From contig CAJNDS010000557.1 in NCBI GenBank assembly GCA_905221605.1, positions 1,402,579-1,466,578 of the forward strand: a stretch of DNA of 64,000 nt, written 5' to 3'. How positions within the stretch are numbered: position 1 is the stretch's first letter; each line of letters begins with the position of its first letter. A program made the position numbers and the translations under genes. Source of the stretch: Symbiodinium natans (taxonomy: Eukaryota; Sar; Dinophyceae; Suessiales; Symbiodiniaceae). Shown here piece after piece: positions 51,402-60,552 of this stretch. The notes beneath the pieces are model-generated. The model searched no databases and was not told where the DNA came from. It saw only the letters and a program-made list of their open reading frames with translations.

Positions 51402-52119
51402 GGTTTAGGTTTGGGGTTTGGGTTTAGGGGTTTCGTGTTTGGGGTTTGGGGTTTAGGGTTTAGGGTTTGGGGTTTGGGGTTTAGGGTTTTGGGGTTTAGG
51501 GTTTGGGGTTTAGGATTTCAGGGTATCGGGTTTGGGGTTTCGGGTTTAGGGTGCGGGTTCGATTTGGGTTCATCGGCATTGCGGCTGGTTAGGGCTATGT
51601 AGGTTGTTGGGGCAGTTGGCTTCGGGGCGTAGATACCAGGTGGGCGGGCATACGGAGTAGGTTGGGGTTTGGAGGATGTAGAATCTAGACCTGTTCCCCT
51701 TGATAAACGGCACGGTCTCAGGGTACCAAACAGACCACTGGTCAAAGAAAGCTCCAGTCCAGGGTCTTACATCGCCTTTTGTGCGAGAGGCCAGAGAGAG
51801 GCTGAACACCCTGAGCCCCAAGAACCCCTGTGTGCCCAACAGATTTCAATGCCTGGCAGCCTTCCAAACTCGATGTCGCCATGAGCCATCAGCTCGCAAC
51901 TCACCTCCGAAACCCGAAGCCCCCCAACGCAACAAGCATGGGCATCACCAAACCCTGAAAACTCCCAAGCCCATGACCTATCCCCTAAACCCCCAGAAGC
52001 CCTATTTAAAACCCTCTATAAACTCAGAAAAAGCTAAATGAAACGATTAAGCCGTAAACTACACCCTATAAAGCCCCAAAAGCCTAAGCCGAAACCCTGA
52101 GAAGCCCCAGAGCACCCAG
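51402..52119. repeat. TTTGGGG-type repeats and unique DNA
   Basis: TTTGGGG/TTTAGGG units 51405-51550. Positions 51570-51839 are open on the minus strand with aromatic-rich text (RPWTGAFFDQWSVWYPETVP), unassigned. CCCTAAA-type motifs are weak at 51985-52080. Confidence 0.45.
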
Positions 52120-52219
52120 GCACTTTGACCTCGCTTTTCCCACCCCGGCGCTCCGCGGCGCGCTGACAGCGGTGGAACAGATGCGGGAAGTGCAGCTTGT
52201 GCCTACATCAGTCGTTCAG
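52120..52219 (+). CDS. Exon-like island (HFDLAFPTPALRGALTAVEQ)
   Basis: Acceptor AGCACCCAG. The frame (one base in) reads HFDLAFPTPALRGALTAVEQ-MREVQLVPTSVVQ, donor CAGG|GTTCAG. 100 bases with good protein-like composition. Confidence 0.5.
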
Positions 52220-52548
52220 GGTTCAGGAGGTGGTTCATGGGAGTTTTTTGGGTTAGGGTTTAGGGTTTAGGTTTGTAGGGTTTGGAGTTTCGGGGGTGGT
52301 TGGGTTTAGGGTGTCGTTCCTTTTGCCTCAGGGTGCGGTGTTCCACACATCGGAAGCTCACACAAGACCCTCTAAACCCTGAACGCTCACCTCCCAAGCT
52401 TTCTCTCAGCTCACCAACAAGATGTTTGAGAAACCCAGCTGAACCCGGAGCCCCGAAGATCCCCAAAGCCTTCAAGGGTTTAGGGTTTAGGGTTTAGGGT
52501 TTAGGGTTTGGAGATCTCCCTTTCCGTGGCTGCACTTTGTGGCCCAGT
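52220..52548. repeat. G-strand repeats upstream of the next gene
   Basis: TTTAGGG-type motifs 52252-52310 and a perfect array 52476-52508. A segment at 52282-52475 is open on both strands, unsupported. Confidence 0.5.
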
Positions 52549-53805
52549 ATGTTGCGCCCTGGCTCCGGCCGTGCCTGTATGTCCACTCGCCCGCTCCTTG
52601 TCCCTGTTCTCCTGTTTGTCATGGTGCTGGTCGCCATGGCAGTGGCCGCAGTCTTTGGAGTTCTTCCGGGGATGGTGCTTGCAGACGTTGACACCTCTGA
52701 CGTGAAGCGTTGTGCCGTGGGTTTCGCTTGTGGTGCCATACAGCCCCTGCTGCCTGGCGGCGCGATGACGCAAGCAATCGGAGGTGGAGCATGCTTGGTG
52801 GCGGGATCCTCGGCTTTCCAACAAGGGATTCAAAAGGCAGAGGAGGACAAGGCCAAGCCATTTCGACAGTGCGCTCACGAGAAGATGCACAAAGAAGCCA
52901 TGCATCAAGAGGATGCGGGCAAGATTAGGCAATGTGTGCATGACAAGTTTGCACAATGCAAGACGCCCTGCTTGAATCCAAAGTTGCCACAAGCGCAACG
53001 GCTAAGCTGCCTCAAACAATGTTCACAGGTTGGAAGCTCATGCAAGCCGGCACCCCCTCACCTTCCAAGTGATGCCTTTGAAAAGGCCCTGGCGGCCTGT
53101 GGCTACAGCCCTCCCTCTGCAATCGTGCCCATTGGAGAGACGCTGACGTGCATGATCTTGGGGCAATCCATCCTCCAGAGGTGGGTGACCGAAGAGGCCG
53201 AAGACGAAGGCATGCAAGCTTCAGAGAAAGTTGTTGAAGATGAGGTGGAGACCCAGATCGGTGAGTCCGACAGTGAAGAAGAAGATTTAGAGGCGGAGGC
53301 GGAGGAGGAGGCGGAGGCAGAGCGACAGGCGCAGGCACGCGCTGAGGCACAGGCTCAGGCGCGCGCTGAGGCAGAAGCTCAGGAAAGGGCTGAAGAAGAG
53401 GCTGAGGCAGAGGCTGATGAGGAGGCTGGGGCAGCTGAGGTTGGGGCTGCAGAGGCTGGGGAAGCAGAAGCAGGACTGCTTCCCCTGCTGATTCCCGAAT
53501 TTGCAGCGGTGAATGCTACAATCTCCAAAAACCAACGTCGGCCACTTCGCATCGTCCCGACTGCTTCCTCCGTGAAACATCTACAGGATCAGTATAAGGA
53601 AGAGGTAGATCAAGAGGTTCGTCGAGCGGAGACGGCCTCTTTGCGAGGTGCACGGGTTCAGCCACGCCTGGCCGAGACTGGAGTGTGTATGGTGCTTTTT
53701 GCTTCGCCAATGCTGCTCTTGCTCTTGACGCGCATGACTCCTATGCCGCGTGAGTATGCCCGCCCACTTCTTGCAAGCTCCGAGCCACAGGCAGTGGTTG
53801 CGTGA
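52549..53805 (+). CDS. Membrane-anchored Cys-rich and Glu/Ala-rich protein
   Basis: 418 residues, intronless, ATG at 52549 (alternative ATG at 52579 just before MSTRPLLVPVLLFVMVLVAM). Residues about 14-45 form a signal peptide or membrane anchor. Residues 55-210 contain about 15 Cys in spaced pairs (CAHEKMHKEA, CVHDKFAQCKTPC, CLKQCSQVGSSC), suggesting a disulfide-bonded luminal or extracellular domain. Residues about 225-320 are an acidic Glu/Ala repeat (EAEAEEEAEAERQAQARAEA), probably a long helix. A second hydrophobic stretch (VCMVLFASPMLLLLLT) near residue 385 may anchor the C-terminus. No family recognised. The upstream flank is a TTTAGGG array. Confidence 0.65.
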   Translation: MLRPGSGRACMSTRPLLVPVLLFVMVLVAMAVAAVFGVLPGMVLADVDTSDVKRCAVGFACGAIQPLLPGGAMTQAIGGGACLVAGSSAFQQGIQKAEEDKAKPFRQCAHEKMHKEAMHQEDAGKIRQCVHDKFAQCKTPCLNPKLPQAQRLSCLKQCSQVGSSCKPAPPHLPSDAFEKALAACGYSPPSAIVPIGETLTCMILGQSILQRWVTEEAEDEGMQASEKVVEDEVETQIGESDSEEEDLEAEAEEEAEAERQAQARAEAQAQARAEAEAQERAEEEAEAEADEEAGAAEVGAAEAGEAEAGLLPLLIPEFAAVNATISKNQRRPLRIVPTASSVKHLQDQYKEEVDQEVRRAETASLRGARVQPRLAETGVCMVLFASPMLLLLLTRMTPMPREYARPLLASSEPQAVVA

Positions 53806-54211
53806 AAGATCTTGCAGAGGAGACAGAGTCGAGGCTGCTTGCCAAGTTTCGTTTATCATGCTTATGAGCTGGCACAAGTCCCGTTGTGCACGTGCAGATC
53901 TTTGAGCCCATCTGCCAGCAATCCCAGCAGGTCTTTGTGGGCTGAACTAAAGCACTGCCCTATATACCCAAGCCCTAAATCCCTGTTTCAAAGTTCACTT
54001 CTTGTAAAGGCCTAAGTGGGTCTTGATGCAATTACCGGGCACCTAAAAGCACCCTCACAGATGTGGAATATCAAAATACTCTGCGAAAAAAATCCACAGT
54101 TGGGCCACCATTTAGATCCAAGCCCTAACTCCCAATACCTAAACCCCACCCTAGACTCCTAGACATTCCAAAGCACGCAACTAAACCCTAAACCCTAAAC
54201 CCTAAACCCAG
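53806..54211. other. Mostly unique DNA with a short CCCTAAA cluster
   Basis: No gene seen. CCCTAAA units 54180-54208 precede the next island. Confidence 0.5.
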
Positions 54212-54295
54212 GCGGCCCTGGCAGAGAGCGCTTCTCCTCCCAGGGCTGGCTGCTTCTGGCCCACTTTCTGCGCCGCTGCTGCAGCTGCAAAGCAG
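54212..54295 (+). CDS. Exon-like island (AALAESASPPRAGCFWPTFC)
   Basis: The CCCTAAA cluster runs into CCCAG, then 28 codons AALAESASPPRAGCFWPTFC-AAAAAAKQ, and donor CAG|GTGTCT (GT), phase 0. All three forward frames are open, so the frame is uncertain (RALLLPGLAASGPLSAPLLQ is also plausible). A TTTAGGG array follows. Confidence 0.5.
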
Positions 54296-54941
54296 GTGTC
54301 TGGCCTTTGAGGCTCTGCTTCGTTATGTTGGGGGTTTAGGGTTTAGGGTTTAGGGTTTAGGGTTTAGGGTTTAGGGTTTAGGGTTTAGGGCGAGGGTGCA
54401 GCGTTTTGGGGTTTGGGGTTCAGGTTTTCTGTGGAAAGAAGGCGGAAACCCTCCAGAACACCGCCAAGAGTAGCTGCCCGTTTTTTTTGGGGCGTACGTC
54501 AGGATGTTTCCTAGAGTAGCCGGTTTTCATAAGTTGGGGTTAAACTAACTATAGGCACCATATCTGCAAGCACATCTAGTTGTATTGTGGTGGTGTTTGG
54601 AGTTCAGGGATTGCTTGCAGTTTGGGAGGGGGTTGGGAGTGTCCAATATTTGCCGCCCCCTTTACGAGGGTCATTTTGTATAGACGGATCCTACAAAAAG
54701 AAGGCGACCCTGCTGGTGAGTCGTTGGCTCTGGCGCCTGCATCCTTTTGACCCCTACCTCAATCAGCTAGAGAAACATAATTAGGCCCCACCAAATGGTG
54801 GATTGGTAGTTGGGGACTTGGGGAGCCAAGCTATGGCTAGATGCGAAGATATTTTTGCGCAGCGTGTGCACCCAACATCCGCCAACGTAGTGTACTCTTC
54901 TCTTGCAAGACGACGACTGGAGATGTGGAGGCTTGTGGCAA
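54296..54941. repeat. TTTAGGG array and DNA left of the retroelement
   Basis: Perfect TTTAGGG units 54335-54388, then unique DNA. The segment 54803-54941 is open (SLARRRLEMWRLVAK) up to the retroelement's left repeat. It could be host sequence or part of the element. Confidence 0.45.
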
Positions 54942-55011
54942 AGATACAACGCAATCGTAGTTTAAGACGAGTTGGCGAATCCCTTGCTCGGGAAGAGTCT
55001 TGGATCAACAG
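54942..55011. repeat. Split direct repeat A1
   Basis: 70 bases starting AGATACAACGCAATCGTAG and ending GGATCAACAG, matching 61768-61837. It marks the left end of the element. The first ORF starts three bases after it. Confidence 0.85.
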
Positions 55012-55013
55012 GC

Positions 55014-55505
55014 ATGAGTGGAGCTGTAGAGATTAAGTGCCGGTGGTGTGGGAAGCCGGGTCCCGAGATACGCGCAAACAATTCGTGTGGTGTCTGTCGT
55101 TCTCTTGATAGGGTCCGAGGATTATGCAACCGGCTTCCCATTACTGCGAGCCCAGCTGTGTTAGGCAAGCTTAAGGAGCTTGAAAGTACCCTCAGGGATT
55201 GGTTGCCTTTCGGTGGACCCCCAGATGATTTCGAGCAAAAGCGTGAGCTTTCACCTGAGCCTGTCAGCCTTGCACAAGCCCTTAAAGCTACACCTAAGAG
55301 CGCGAGCCATAGCACTGCCGAGCCAGCCTCATCCGATCCGCCATTTGAGAGTGGGGGTCACGGGCGAAAGCGCAAGAAGAAGAACAAGGGGCGAAGCCGC
55401 CAATCTTGGAAAGCTGCTCGTGACGCTATTGCTCTTAGCCGTTCAGAGCTGGCCGATCCTACCGCGGAAGACCGCGAGTTCACGTCCGATTCCGAGCTGG
55501 ATTGA
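55014..55505 (+). CDS. Retroelement ORF1, zinc-ribbon-like protein
   Basis: 163 residues from ATG at 55014, directly after repeat A1, to TGA at 55503-55505. Residues 8-30 contain CRWCGKPGPEIRANNSCGVC, two CxxC pairs (a zinc ribbon or knuckle). The C-terminal half is basic (GRKRKKKNKGRSRQSWKAAR), suiting nucleic-acid binding or nuclear import, and ends in an acidic tail. ORF2's first ATG follows 17 bases later. Function inferred only: a nucleocapsid-like or regulatory role. Confidence 0.6.
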   Translation: MSGAVEIKCRWCGKPGPEIRANNSCGVCRSLDRVRGLCNRLPITASPAVLGKLKELESTLRDWLPFGGPPDDFEQKRELSPEPVSLAQALKATPKSASHSTAEPASSDPPFESGGHGRKRKKKNKGRSRQSWKAARDAIALSRSELADPTAEDREFTSDSELD

Positions 55506-55522
55506 AACTGGTCTGCATCTAT

Positions 55523-56920
55523 ATGGGTCCCCAGAGGAAACCTTCGACTCGGCATCGTTCGAGATCCCCGCCTCCCATTCTGCGACGTAGACAGTTCAAG
55601 AAGGGCATTCCTTACGATTATCAGGGCCGGCTCTCACGTGGGGATACCTTGGCCTTGAGCATAGTTCCTTTGAGTTTTTGGGAACCCGGTAGGAGATATC
55701 AAGTCAAAGGGGACTATTGGGGAAAGACAACGTTGATTTGTGGGACTTTGGAGACTTTGGCAGTAAGTCGCACCGGTTCATACTTGTATTTGACCCTCAG
55801 TGGCACTGACAATCTTGAGCTGCAGCGATGGGCCGAGAACCTCACAGTCAACGGCCAGCCTCCCGAACTGACAATCCACATATGCCCCCCAACATGTCCG
55901 AGGACGGCAGTGGCAGCTTCATCAATGCATGGCATGGAAGTGTCAAGAGAGGACAGTGGGGCAGTTTGGGCCCGAAACGTCGAGAGTCTTCCCCAAGGCA
56001 TGGTTCCTGCGCCAGGGGCAGGCTTGGAACAAGAGTTAGCCGCACTAGCAGGAGGAGTCCCCATAGACACCGGGAAACAAGCCGCTCGCCACTCCCCAGA
56101 CAAAGACCAAGTCAAAACCGGCTCCCACAGCTACAAAGGCACTCCTTTGGACCCCCAAAAGAAGCTCAAGAGTTTTCTGAAGAAGAAGAAGAAGAGGGAG
56201 AAGAAAAAGGGGAGCCGCAAGATGAAGCACAAGAAGGACAAAGCAAGTGGGAAGAATCAGGAGAGCAGCTACAGCAACACCAGCACCAGCAGCAGTGGGA
56301 GTACAGCGGACTCTCAAGACTCTCATCCCTTTCAAGATTCCCATCGGGTGAAGAAACTAGCGCGCAACAAGCCTGGGGTGTTGATTCGGCATGCTTTGGA
56401 CGAAATGTCACGCCTACTCGTAGAGGATACAGGCGAGGAGGGAGCTCACAAGGTAGCCCCAATCGTGCTGAAGTATGTGCGTCTTCATCTGGCAAACAAG
56501 GGCATGAGTCCAGGGGTGAAGAGAGAGTTGCTCACAATCGCCTACACGCTAGACCAGTTGATTCGGCGCAACATCTTGGGTGGTCTCGACATTTTAATTC
56601 AGCGGCTGAAGGCTATAGAGTTGGTGGTCGCCGGCGCAGCTTGGGCTGTGGCTCAGAATGTCGAGCTGGTGCCTCTAGAGCAGGAGCGAGTGGCAAGCGT
56701 AGCAGAAGCACACGAAGCAGCGAAGGAGTTCAAGCAAGATTCCAAGGTTTGGAGAGAACTGGGCAAAGGCAAAGGGCAGCTTCCCTGGAAAGGGGATTGG
56801 AAAGGCAAGCCCGGGGACAAGGGAGAGAAAGGAGATGGCAAAGGGAAATGGTGGGCAAAGCAGAGGGGAGAGCGAGAGAGATACGCAGCAGCCAAGGTGG
56901 AGCCCACCAGACCAGCTTGA
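55523..56920 (+). CDS. Retroelement ORF2, gag-like protein
   Basis: 465 residues from ATG at 55523 (the frame is open from 55502). The N-terminus is Arg/Ser-rich. Residues about 30-110 look like a beta-rich domain (GKTTLICGTLETLAVSRTGS). A Lys-rich linker (KKKKKREKKKGSRKMKHKKD) and a Ser-rich stretch follow, then a helical domain (about residues 280-400, VLIRHALDEMSRLLVEDTGE, GLDILIQRLKAIELVVAGAA). The C-terminus is Lys/Gly-rich. The layout fits a retroelement gag (capsid-like helical part plus basic RNA-binding tails). No enzyme motif. It overlaps the pol frame by 73 bases at its end. Confidence 0.65.
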   Translation: MGPQRKPSTRHRSRSPPPILRRRQFKKGIPYDYQGRLSRGDTLALSIVPLSFWEPGRRYQVKGDYWGKTTLICGTLETLAVSRTGSYLYLTLSGTDNLELQRWAENLTVNGQPPELTIHICPPTCPRTAVAASSMHGMEVSREDSGAVWARNVESLPQGMVPAPGAGLEQELAALAGGVPIDTGKQAARHSPDKDQVKTGSHSYKGTPLDPQKKLKSFLKKKKKREKKKGSRKMKHKKDKASGKNQESSYSNTSTSSSGSTADSQDSHPFQDSHRVKKLARNKPGVLIRHALDEMSRLLVEDTGEEGAHKVAPIVLKYVRLHLANKGMSPGVKRELLTIAYTLDQLIRRNILGGLDILIQRLKAIELVVAGAAWAVAQNVELVPLEQERVASVAEAHEAAKEFKQDSKVWRELGKGKGQLPWKGDWKGKPGDKGEKGDGKGKWWAKQRGERERYAAAKVEPTRPA

Positions 56921-59900
56921 GAGAGGGTGTTCCTAGCTCTCCTTTAAGTAGGAGGGTAAGGGATGCTCCTCGTGGATGGTCTCCAAGCGCAGGAAGCAGA
57001 TGCGTGGGGGCGTCGCTGGCGGCGTCAGCCGCCGAGAGGCCTTCTTTAGCAGGTTTGGTTTCAGAACAGTCGGACGAGGTATTGTTTCCAGAGTCGTCGA
57101 GAACTTTAGGAAGGTTTTTGATGGAATATGCTCTGGGCAGTGGTACTTCTACTTTTGCCAAGTGGTTGCAAGATTTCTGCGAGGGGAAGGGAGCTTCCAT
57201 GGCAGAGGGAACAACTGAAAATAAAAACATCTTCCCTCTGCCCCTGCCCAGCGCAGTCGATTTGGTAGATGCTTTGGATACACATCAGGACGAAGATTTG
57301 TGGGTGTATCTGTTGGTGGCTAGCCTAAATTACATGCACGGGGGAAATGGCGCGCATTTCAATCAGCGACCTCCTTCTACAGTCCAGAAACTATGTCTGG
57401 ATTATCTACGTTCCAGAGTACAAGCTTTCATGTCTCACAGTTTCACGTTGTCAGAGTTTGATTGGAAAGATTTTTTCAGCACGCAGAGTTTGAACTATGT
57501 TGGGGATGAAGTCAAAACAGCGAAATGGACTACATGGGCGAATTTAGAGCCAGCCCTGCCTTATGGGCACATCGGGGCCATCAACGTCCTTGACTTGGCG
57601 GACGGAGGAGTGCGAGAGCTTCTCATGGACCCGCTTCAGTTTCTCAAGCCTCGATGGGATGAGCGGCCGGTGCGCTCCTCAAGGGTGATGGTGCAAGAAG
57701 CAGCTTGGGGCGAAGTGGCCCGCGGCTTGGTCAAGTACAACTTGTGCGCAGTTCTGCCAGAGAGTGCGTTGGTTGCACCAGGTGGGGTGCCACTTCGAAA
57801 TGGCCTTTTTGGCATCGAGAAAGGAGAGGTTGCCAACGGTCATGCTGTGCACCGTCTTATTATGAATTTGGTGCCGTTCAACACCGTCTCCCTTTCCATT
57901 GAGGGGGACGTGGGAACACTTCCCATGCTTTCGCAGATGAACTGCCTCCAGTTGCATCCTCAAGAGTTCCTTGTCGTCTCTTCTGAGGATATACGCTGCA
58001 TGTACTACCTCTTTGCCTTGCCAAGCTCATGGTATCCATTCCTGAGTTTGAACATGCCAGCACCGCAAGACCTGGTGCCACCACATGTGGAGGAACCATG
58101 CTTTTTGGTTTCCAAAGTGCTGCCTATGGGCTACTTGAACTCCGTGGGCATCGCCCAGCACCTGCACCGAAACCTCATCACACGAGCCCAAGGTGGCCCT
58201 ACCCGGTGCGTCCCTTGGGCAGAGCTCCGAAAGGATAGAGCGTGGTCGCAGGCCAACCCTGTTTGGCGAGTTTACCTGGACAACCTAGATGTGCTCGAAC
58301 GGGTGCGTCCTGAACTCGCGGTCATGTTGGAGGGCTCCCTCAATAATGACCTCAAACCGCTCATTCAAGAGTACGAGGAAACCGGCGTCCCTTTGAATGC
58401 GAAGAAGTCGGTCAAACAATCCACGTTCGCAGAGGTTCAGGGTGCCGAGATTGACGGCAAACTAGGTTTGGCCCGCCCCAAAGGCGACAAGTTGGCAAAG
58501 TACACCAGCGCAGTCTTGAGTTTGCTCCGCCGAGGATGGTGCAGCCAACGGGAGATGCAAGTTGCAGCTGGCGGCTTGGTCTATTTCGCAATGTTCCGTC
58601 GTCCCTTGATGAGCGTCCTGAATTTCGTGTGGCGTTTCATCCAGTCCTTCGAGATTACCAGGCAACGCCGCTTGCCAATCCCCACGGGAGTTCAGTCAGA
58701 ATTGCTTCTTTTTCTGGGCCTTCTTCCTCTTGCTCACATTGACTTCCGAGTTGTTAGCTCAGACATCGCTACCGCCAGTGACGCATCATGTTTGGGCGGG
58801 GGAATTTGCGCAAGTGATGGTCTGACCGAGCTTGGAGCAAAGGTGGCTGTAGCGCCTTTTCGCGGACAACAACAGGGTGATGTTCCGGATGCCGGCCTGG
58901 TGTGCATCAGCCTGTTCGATGGAATCAGTGCGGCCAGAGTTGCCTTGGAGGTCTTACAAGCCCGGGTCTGCTTGCAAGTGTCGGTGGAGCCCGACCTTTC
59001 AGCTCGGCGTGTCGTGGAAGCCAACTTCAGCGATGTCATTCACGTTGCCAAGGTGGAGGACATCACTGCGGAGATGTGCCGGGAATGGGCCAGCAAATCA
59101 ACTCGAGCCTCACTGGTGCTACTCACTGCAGGTCCACCGTGCCAAGGCGTCAGCTCCTTGAATGCCCATCGAAAGGGGGCCATGGATGATGAACGCAGCC
59201 GATTGCATTTTGCCGTCCAACATGTTCTCAGCCATGTGCGAGAAGCTTTCCCCTGGTGCCGTACTGCTTTCTTCCAAGAGAGCGTCTGGAGCATGGATGC
59301 CGAGGACAGGAAAGTGTATACGCAAGCGGCTCAGGTCCTCCCCTATCGGGCCTGTTGTTCCGGGATGGTTCCGTGCAAGCGGGACCGCCTTTACTGGTTT
59401 GACTGGTCCCTCGAGTCCGAACCAGGTGTCACGCTGTATCCCCCTCCAAATTCGGCTGCAGAATCATATGGCCAAGTCGTGTTCAACACAGATGTGGACA
59501 CAAGCGGGCTCTTCAAGCCAGGATGGGCGCCGCCCACAGGAAAGACGCCAGGCACTTTCACCACCGCACAGCCGTCGCTGCTGCCCCGCCCATGGCCAGC
59601 AGGCCTCGCACGTTGCGATGAGTCCACTTTGCAGCGATGGCGGGCCGATCGGCACCGTTTCCCTCCTTATCAATACCGGCCCGCTGCATTGCTTTATCAT
59701 CCCGACCGCCCGGAAGGTCGTATTCCCGACGTGCAGGAGCGAGAACGACTGCTTGGATTCCCGGTGGATTACACGTTCACCTGTTTGCCCAAGAATGAAA
59801 TCAAAGCCAACCCGCTTCGACACGAGGACGTGAGGATGACCCTCCTAGGCAACAGCTGGTCGGTGCCTGTGGTTGCCTACTTCTTTCTTCAGCTGCTAAA

Positions 59901-60552
59901 GCCGCTCCGACTCTGCCGACTCAGCTCTTTGCGTGACGTGCTGCTCACCCTGTTCACAGAGGAACCCATCTCGGGCGAGGCTCTCCTTTCTTGGAGGGCC
60001 CTCCGGCACTCGACAACTGCTAAGTCCCCTCAGGTGCCCAACGCAGCCCTGTCCACCTCCCACGCGGACAGCGCTTCGCAAGTCTCGCCCTCTCACTTAA
60101 CTACTCAGTTGGCAACCTTGGCATCCATGAAAGGCGAGGATGTACTCATCCAGATGTCTCACGATGCCCGGATTCCTCAAAAGTTTCGCCGCAGCGTCCC
60201 AGTCGAACTGTGGACATGGAAAGAGATCTGTGGATGGCGATGGGCTGCGCAATCCACAGAGCATATCAATCGCCTCGAGCTGCGAGCAGTGTACACATCC
60301 CTGCGATGGCGCCTGTTGAGGCGCAAGGAAGTCCGAACCAAATTCGTCCATCTGACCGATTCCTTAGTTTCTTTGCATGTCATCAATCGCGGACGGAGTA
60401 GTTCAGTCAAAATCCAAACTTTGATGTATCGCGTCGCGTCCCTGCTTTTGGCCACTGGCTTCCACCCTTGCCTCGCTTATGTCTCGACTCACACCAATCC
60501 CGCAGACCGCCCGTCCAGGCGGGCCCGTGTCCGCAAGAAATGGTCAAAGTGA
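56848..60552 (+). CDS. Retroelement pol: reverse transcriptase, RNase H split by C5-DNA methyltransferase
   Basis: 1,234 residues from ATG at 56848, -1 relative to gag with 73-base overlap; the frame is open back to 55828. Reverse transcriptase about 270-600: VHRLIMNLVPFN, SSEDIRCMYYLFALPSSW (motif A), LVSKVLPMGYLNSVGIAQHL (motif B), VYLDNLDVL (motif C, YLDN instead of YxDD). RNase H starts with TASDASCLGGG (Asp ~645). A methyltransferase fills about 684-1016: LFDGISAARVALE (motif I, SAM), AGPPCQGVSS (motif IV, catalytic Cys ~765), FFQESVWSM (motif VI, usual ENV as ESV), CKRDRLYWF (VIII), ERERLLGFPVDYT (IX), LLGNSWSVPV (X); motifs IX-X look DNMT3-like. RNase H resumes with INRLELRAV (Glu ~1144), HLTDSLVSL (Asp ~1171) and NPADRPSRR (Asp ~1220). 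All catalytic residues except the second motif C Asp are present. Confidence 0.85.
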   Translation: MVGKAEGRAREIRSSQGGAHQTSLREGVPSSPLSRRVRDAPRGWSPSAGSRCVGASLAASAAERPSLAGLVSEQSDEVLFPESSRTLGRFLMEYALGSGTSTFAKWLQDFCEGKGASMAEGTTENKNIFPLPLPSAVDLVDALDTHQDEDLWVYLLVASLNYMHGGNGAHFNQRPPSTVQKLCLDYLRSRVQAFMSHSFTLSEFDWKDFFSTQSLNYVGDEVKTAKWTTWANLEPALPYGHIGAINVLDLADGGVRELLMDPLQFLKPRWDERPVRSSRVMVQEAAWGEVARGLVKYNLCAVLPESALVAPGGVPLRNGLFGIEKGEVANGHAVHRLIMNLVPFNTVSLSIEGDVGTLPMLSQMNCLQLHPQEFLVVSSEDIRCMYYLFALPSSWYPFLSLNMPAPQDLVPPHVEEPCFLVSKVLPMGYLNSVGIAQHLHRNLITRAQGGPTRCVPWAELRKDRAWSQANPVWRVYLDNLDVLERVRPELAVMLEGSLNNDLKPLIQEYEETGVPLNAKKSVKQSTFAEVQGAEIDGKLGLARPKGDKLAKYTSAVLSLLRRGWCSQREMQVAAGGLVYFAMFRRPLMSVLNFVWRFIQSFEITRQRRLPIPTGVQSELLLFLGLLPLAHIDFRVVSSDIATASDASCLGGGICASDGLTELGAKVAVAPFRGQQQGDVPDAGLVCISLFDGISAARVALEVLQARVCLQVSVEPDLSARRVVEANFSDVIHVAKVEDITAEMCREWASKSTRASLVLLTAGPPCQGVSSLNAHRKGAMDDERSRLHFAVQHVLSHVREAFPWCRTAFFQESVWSMDAEDRKVYTQAAQVLPYRACCSGMVPCKRDRLYWFDWSLESEPGVTLYPPPNSAAESYGQVVFNTDVDTSGLFKPGWAPPTGKTPGTFTTAQPSLLPRPWPAGLARCDESTLQRWRADRHRFPPYQYRPAALLYHPDRPEGRIPDVQERERLLGFPVDYTFTCLPKNEIKANPLRHEDVRMTLLGNSWSVPVVAYFFLQLLKPLRLCRLSSLRDVLLTLFTEEPISGEALLSWRALRHSTTAKSPQVPNAALSTSHADSASQVSPSHLTTQLATLASMKGEDVLIQMSHDARIPQKFRRSVPVELWTWKEICGWRWAAQSTEHINRLELRAVYTSLRWRLLRRKEVRTKFVHLTDSLVSLHVINRGRSSSVKIQTLMYRVASLLLATGFHPCLAYVSTHTNPADRPSRRARVRKKWSK

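Noticed and set aside
55828-56847. N-terminal extension of pol through the gag region
   Set aside because: Text is low-complexity, shadows the gag frame, and a start at 56848 gives a compact pol. Kept only as a finding about the overlap.
58877-59833. Alternative-frame open frames inside pol
   Set aside because: They are shadows of the methyltransferase coding sequence, lacking any motif.
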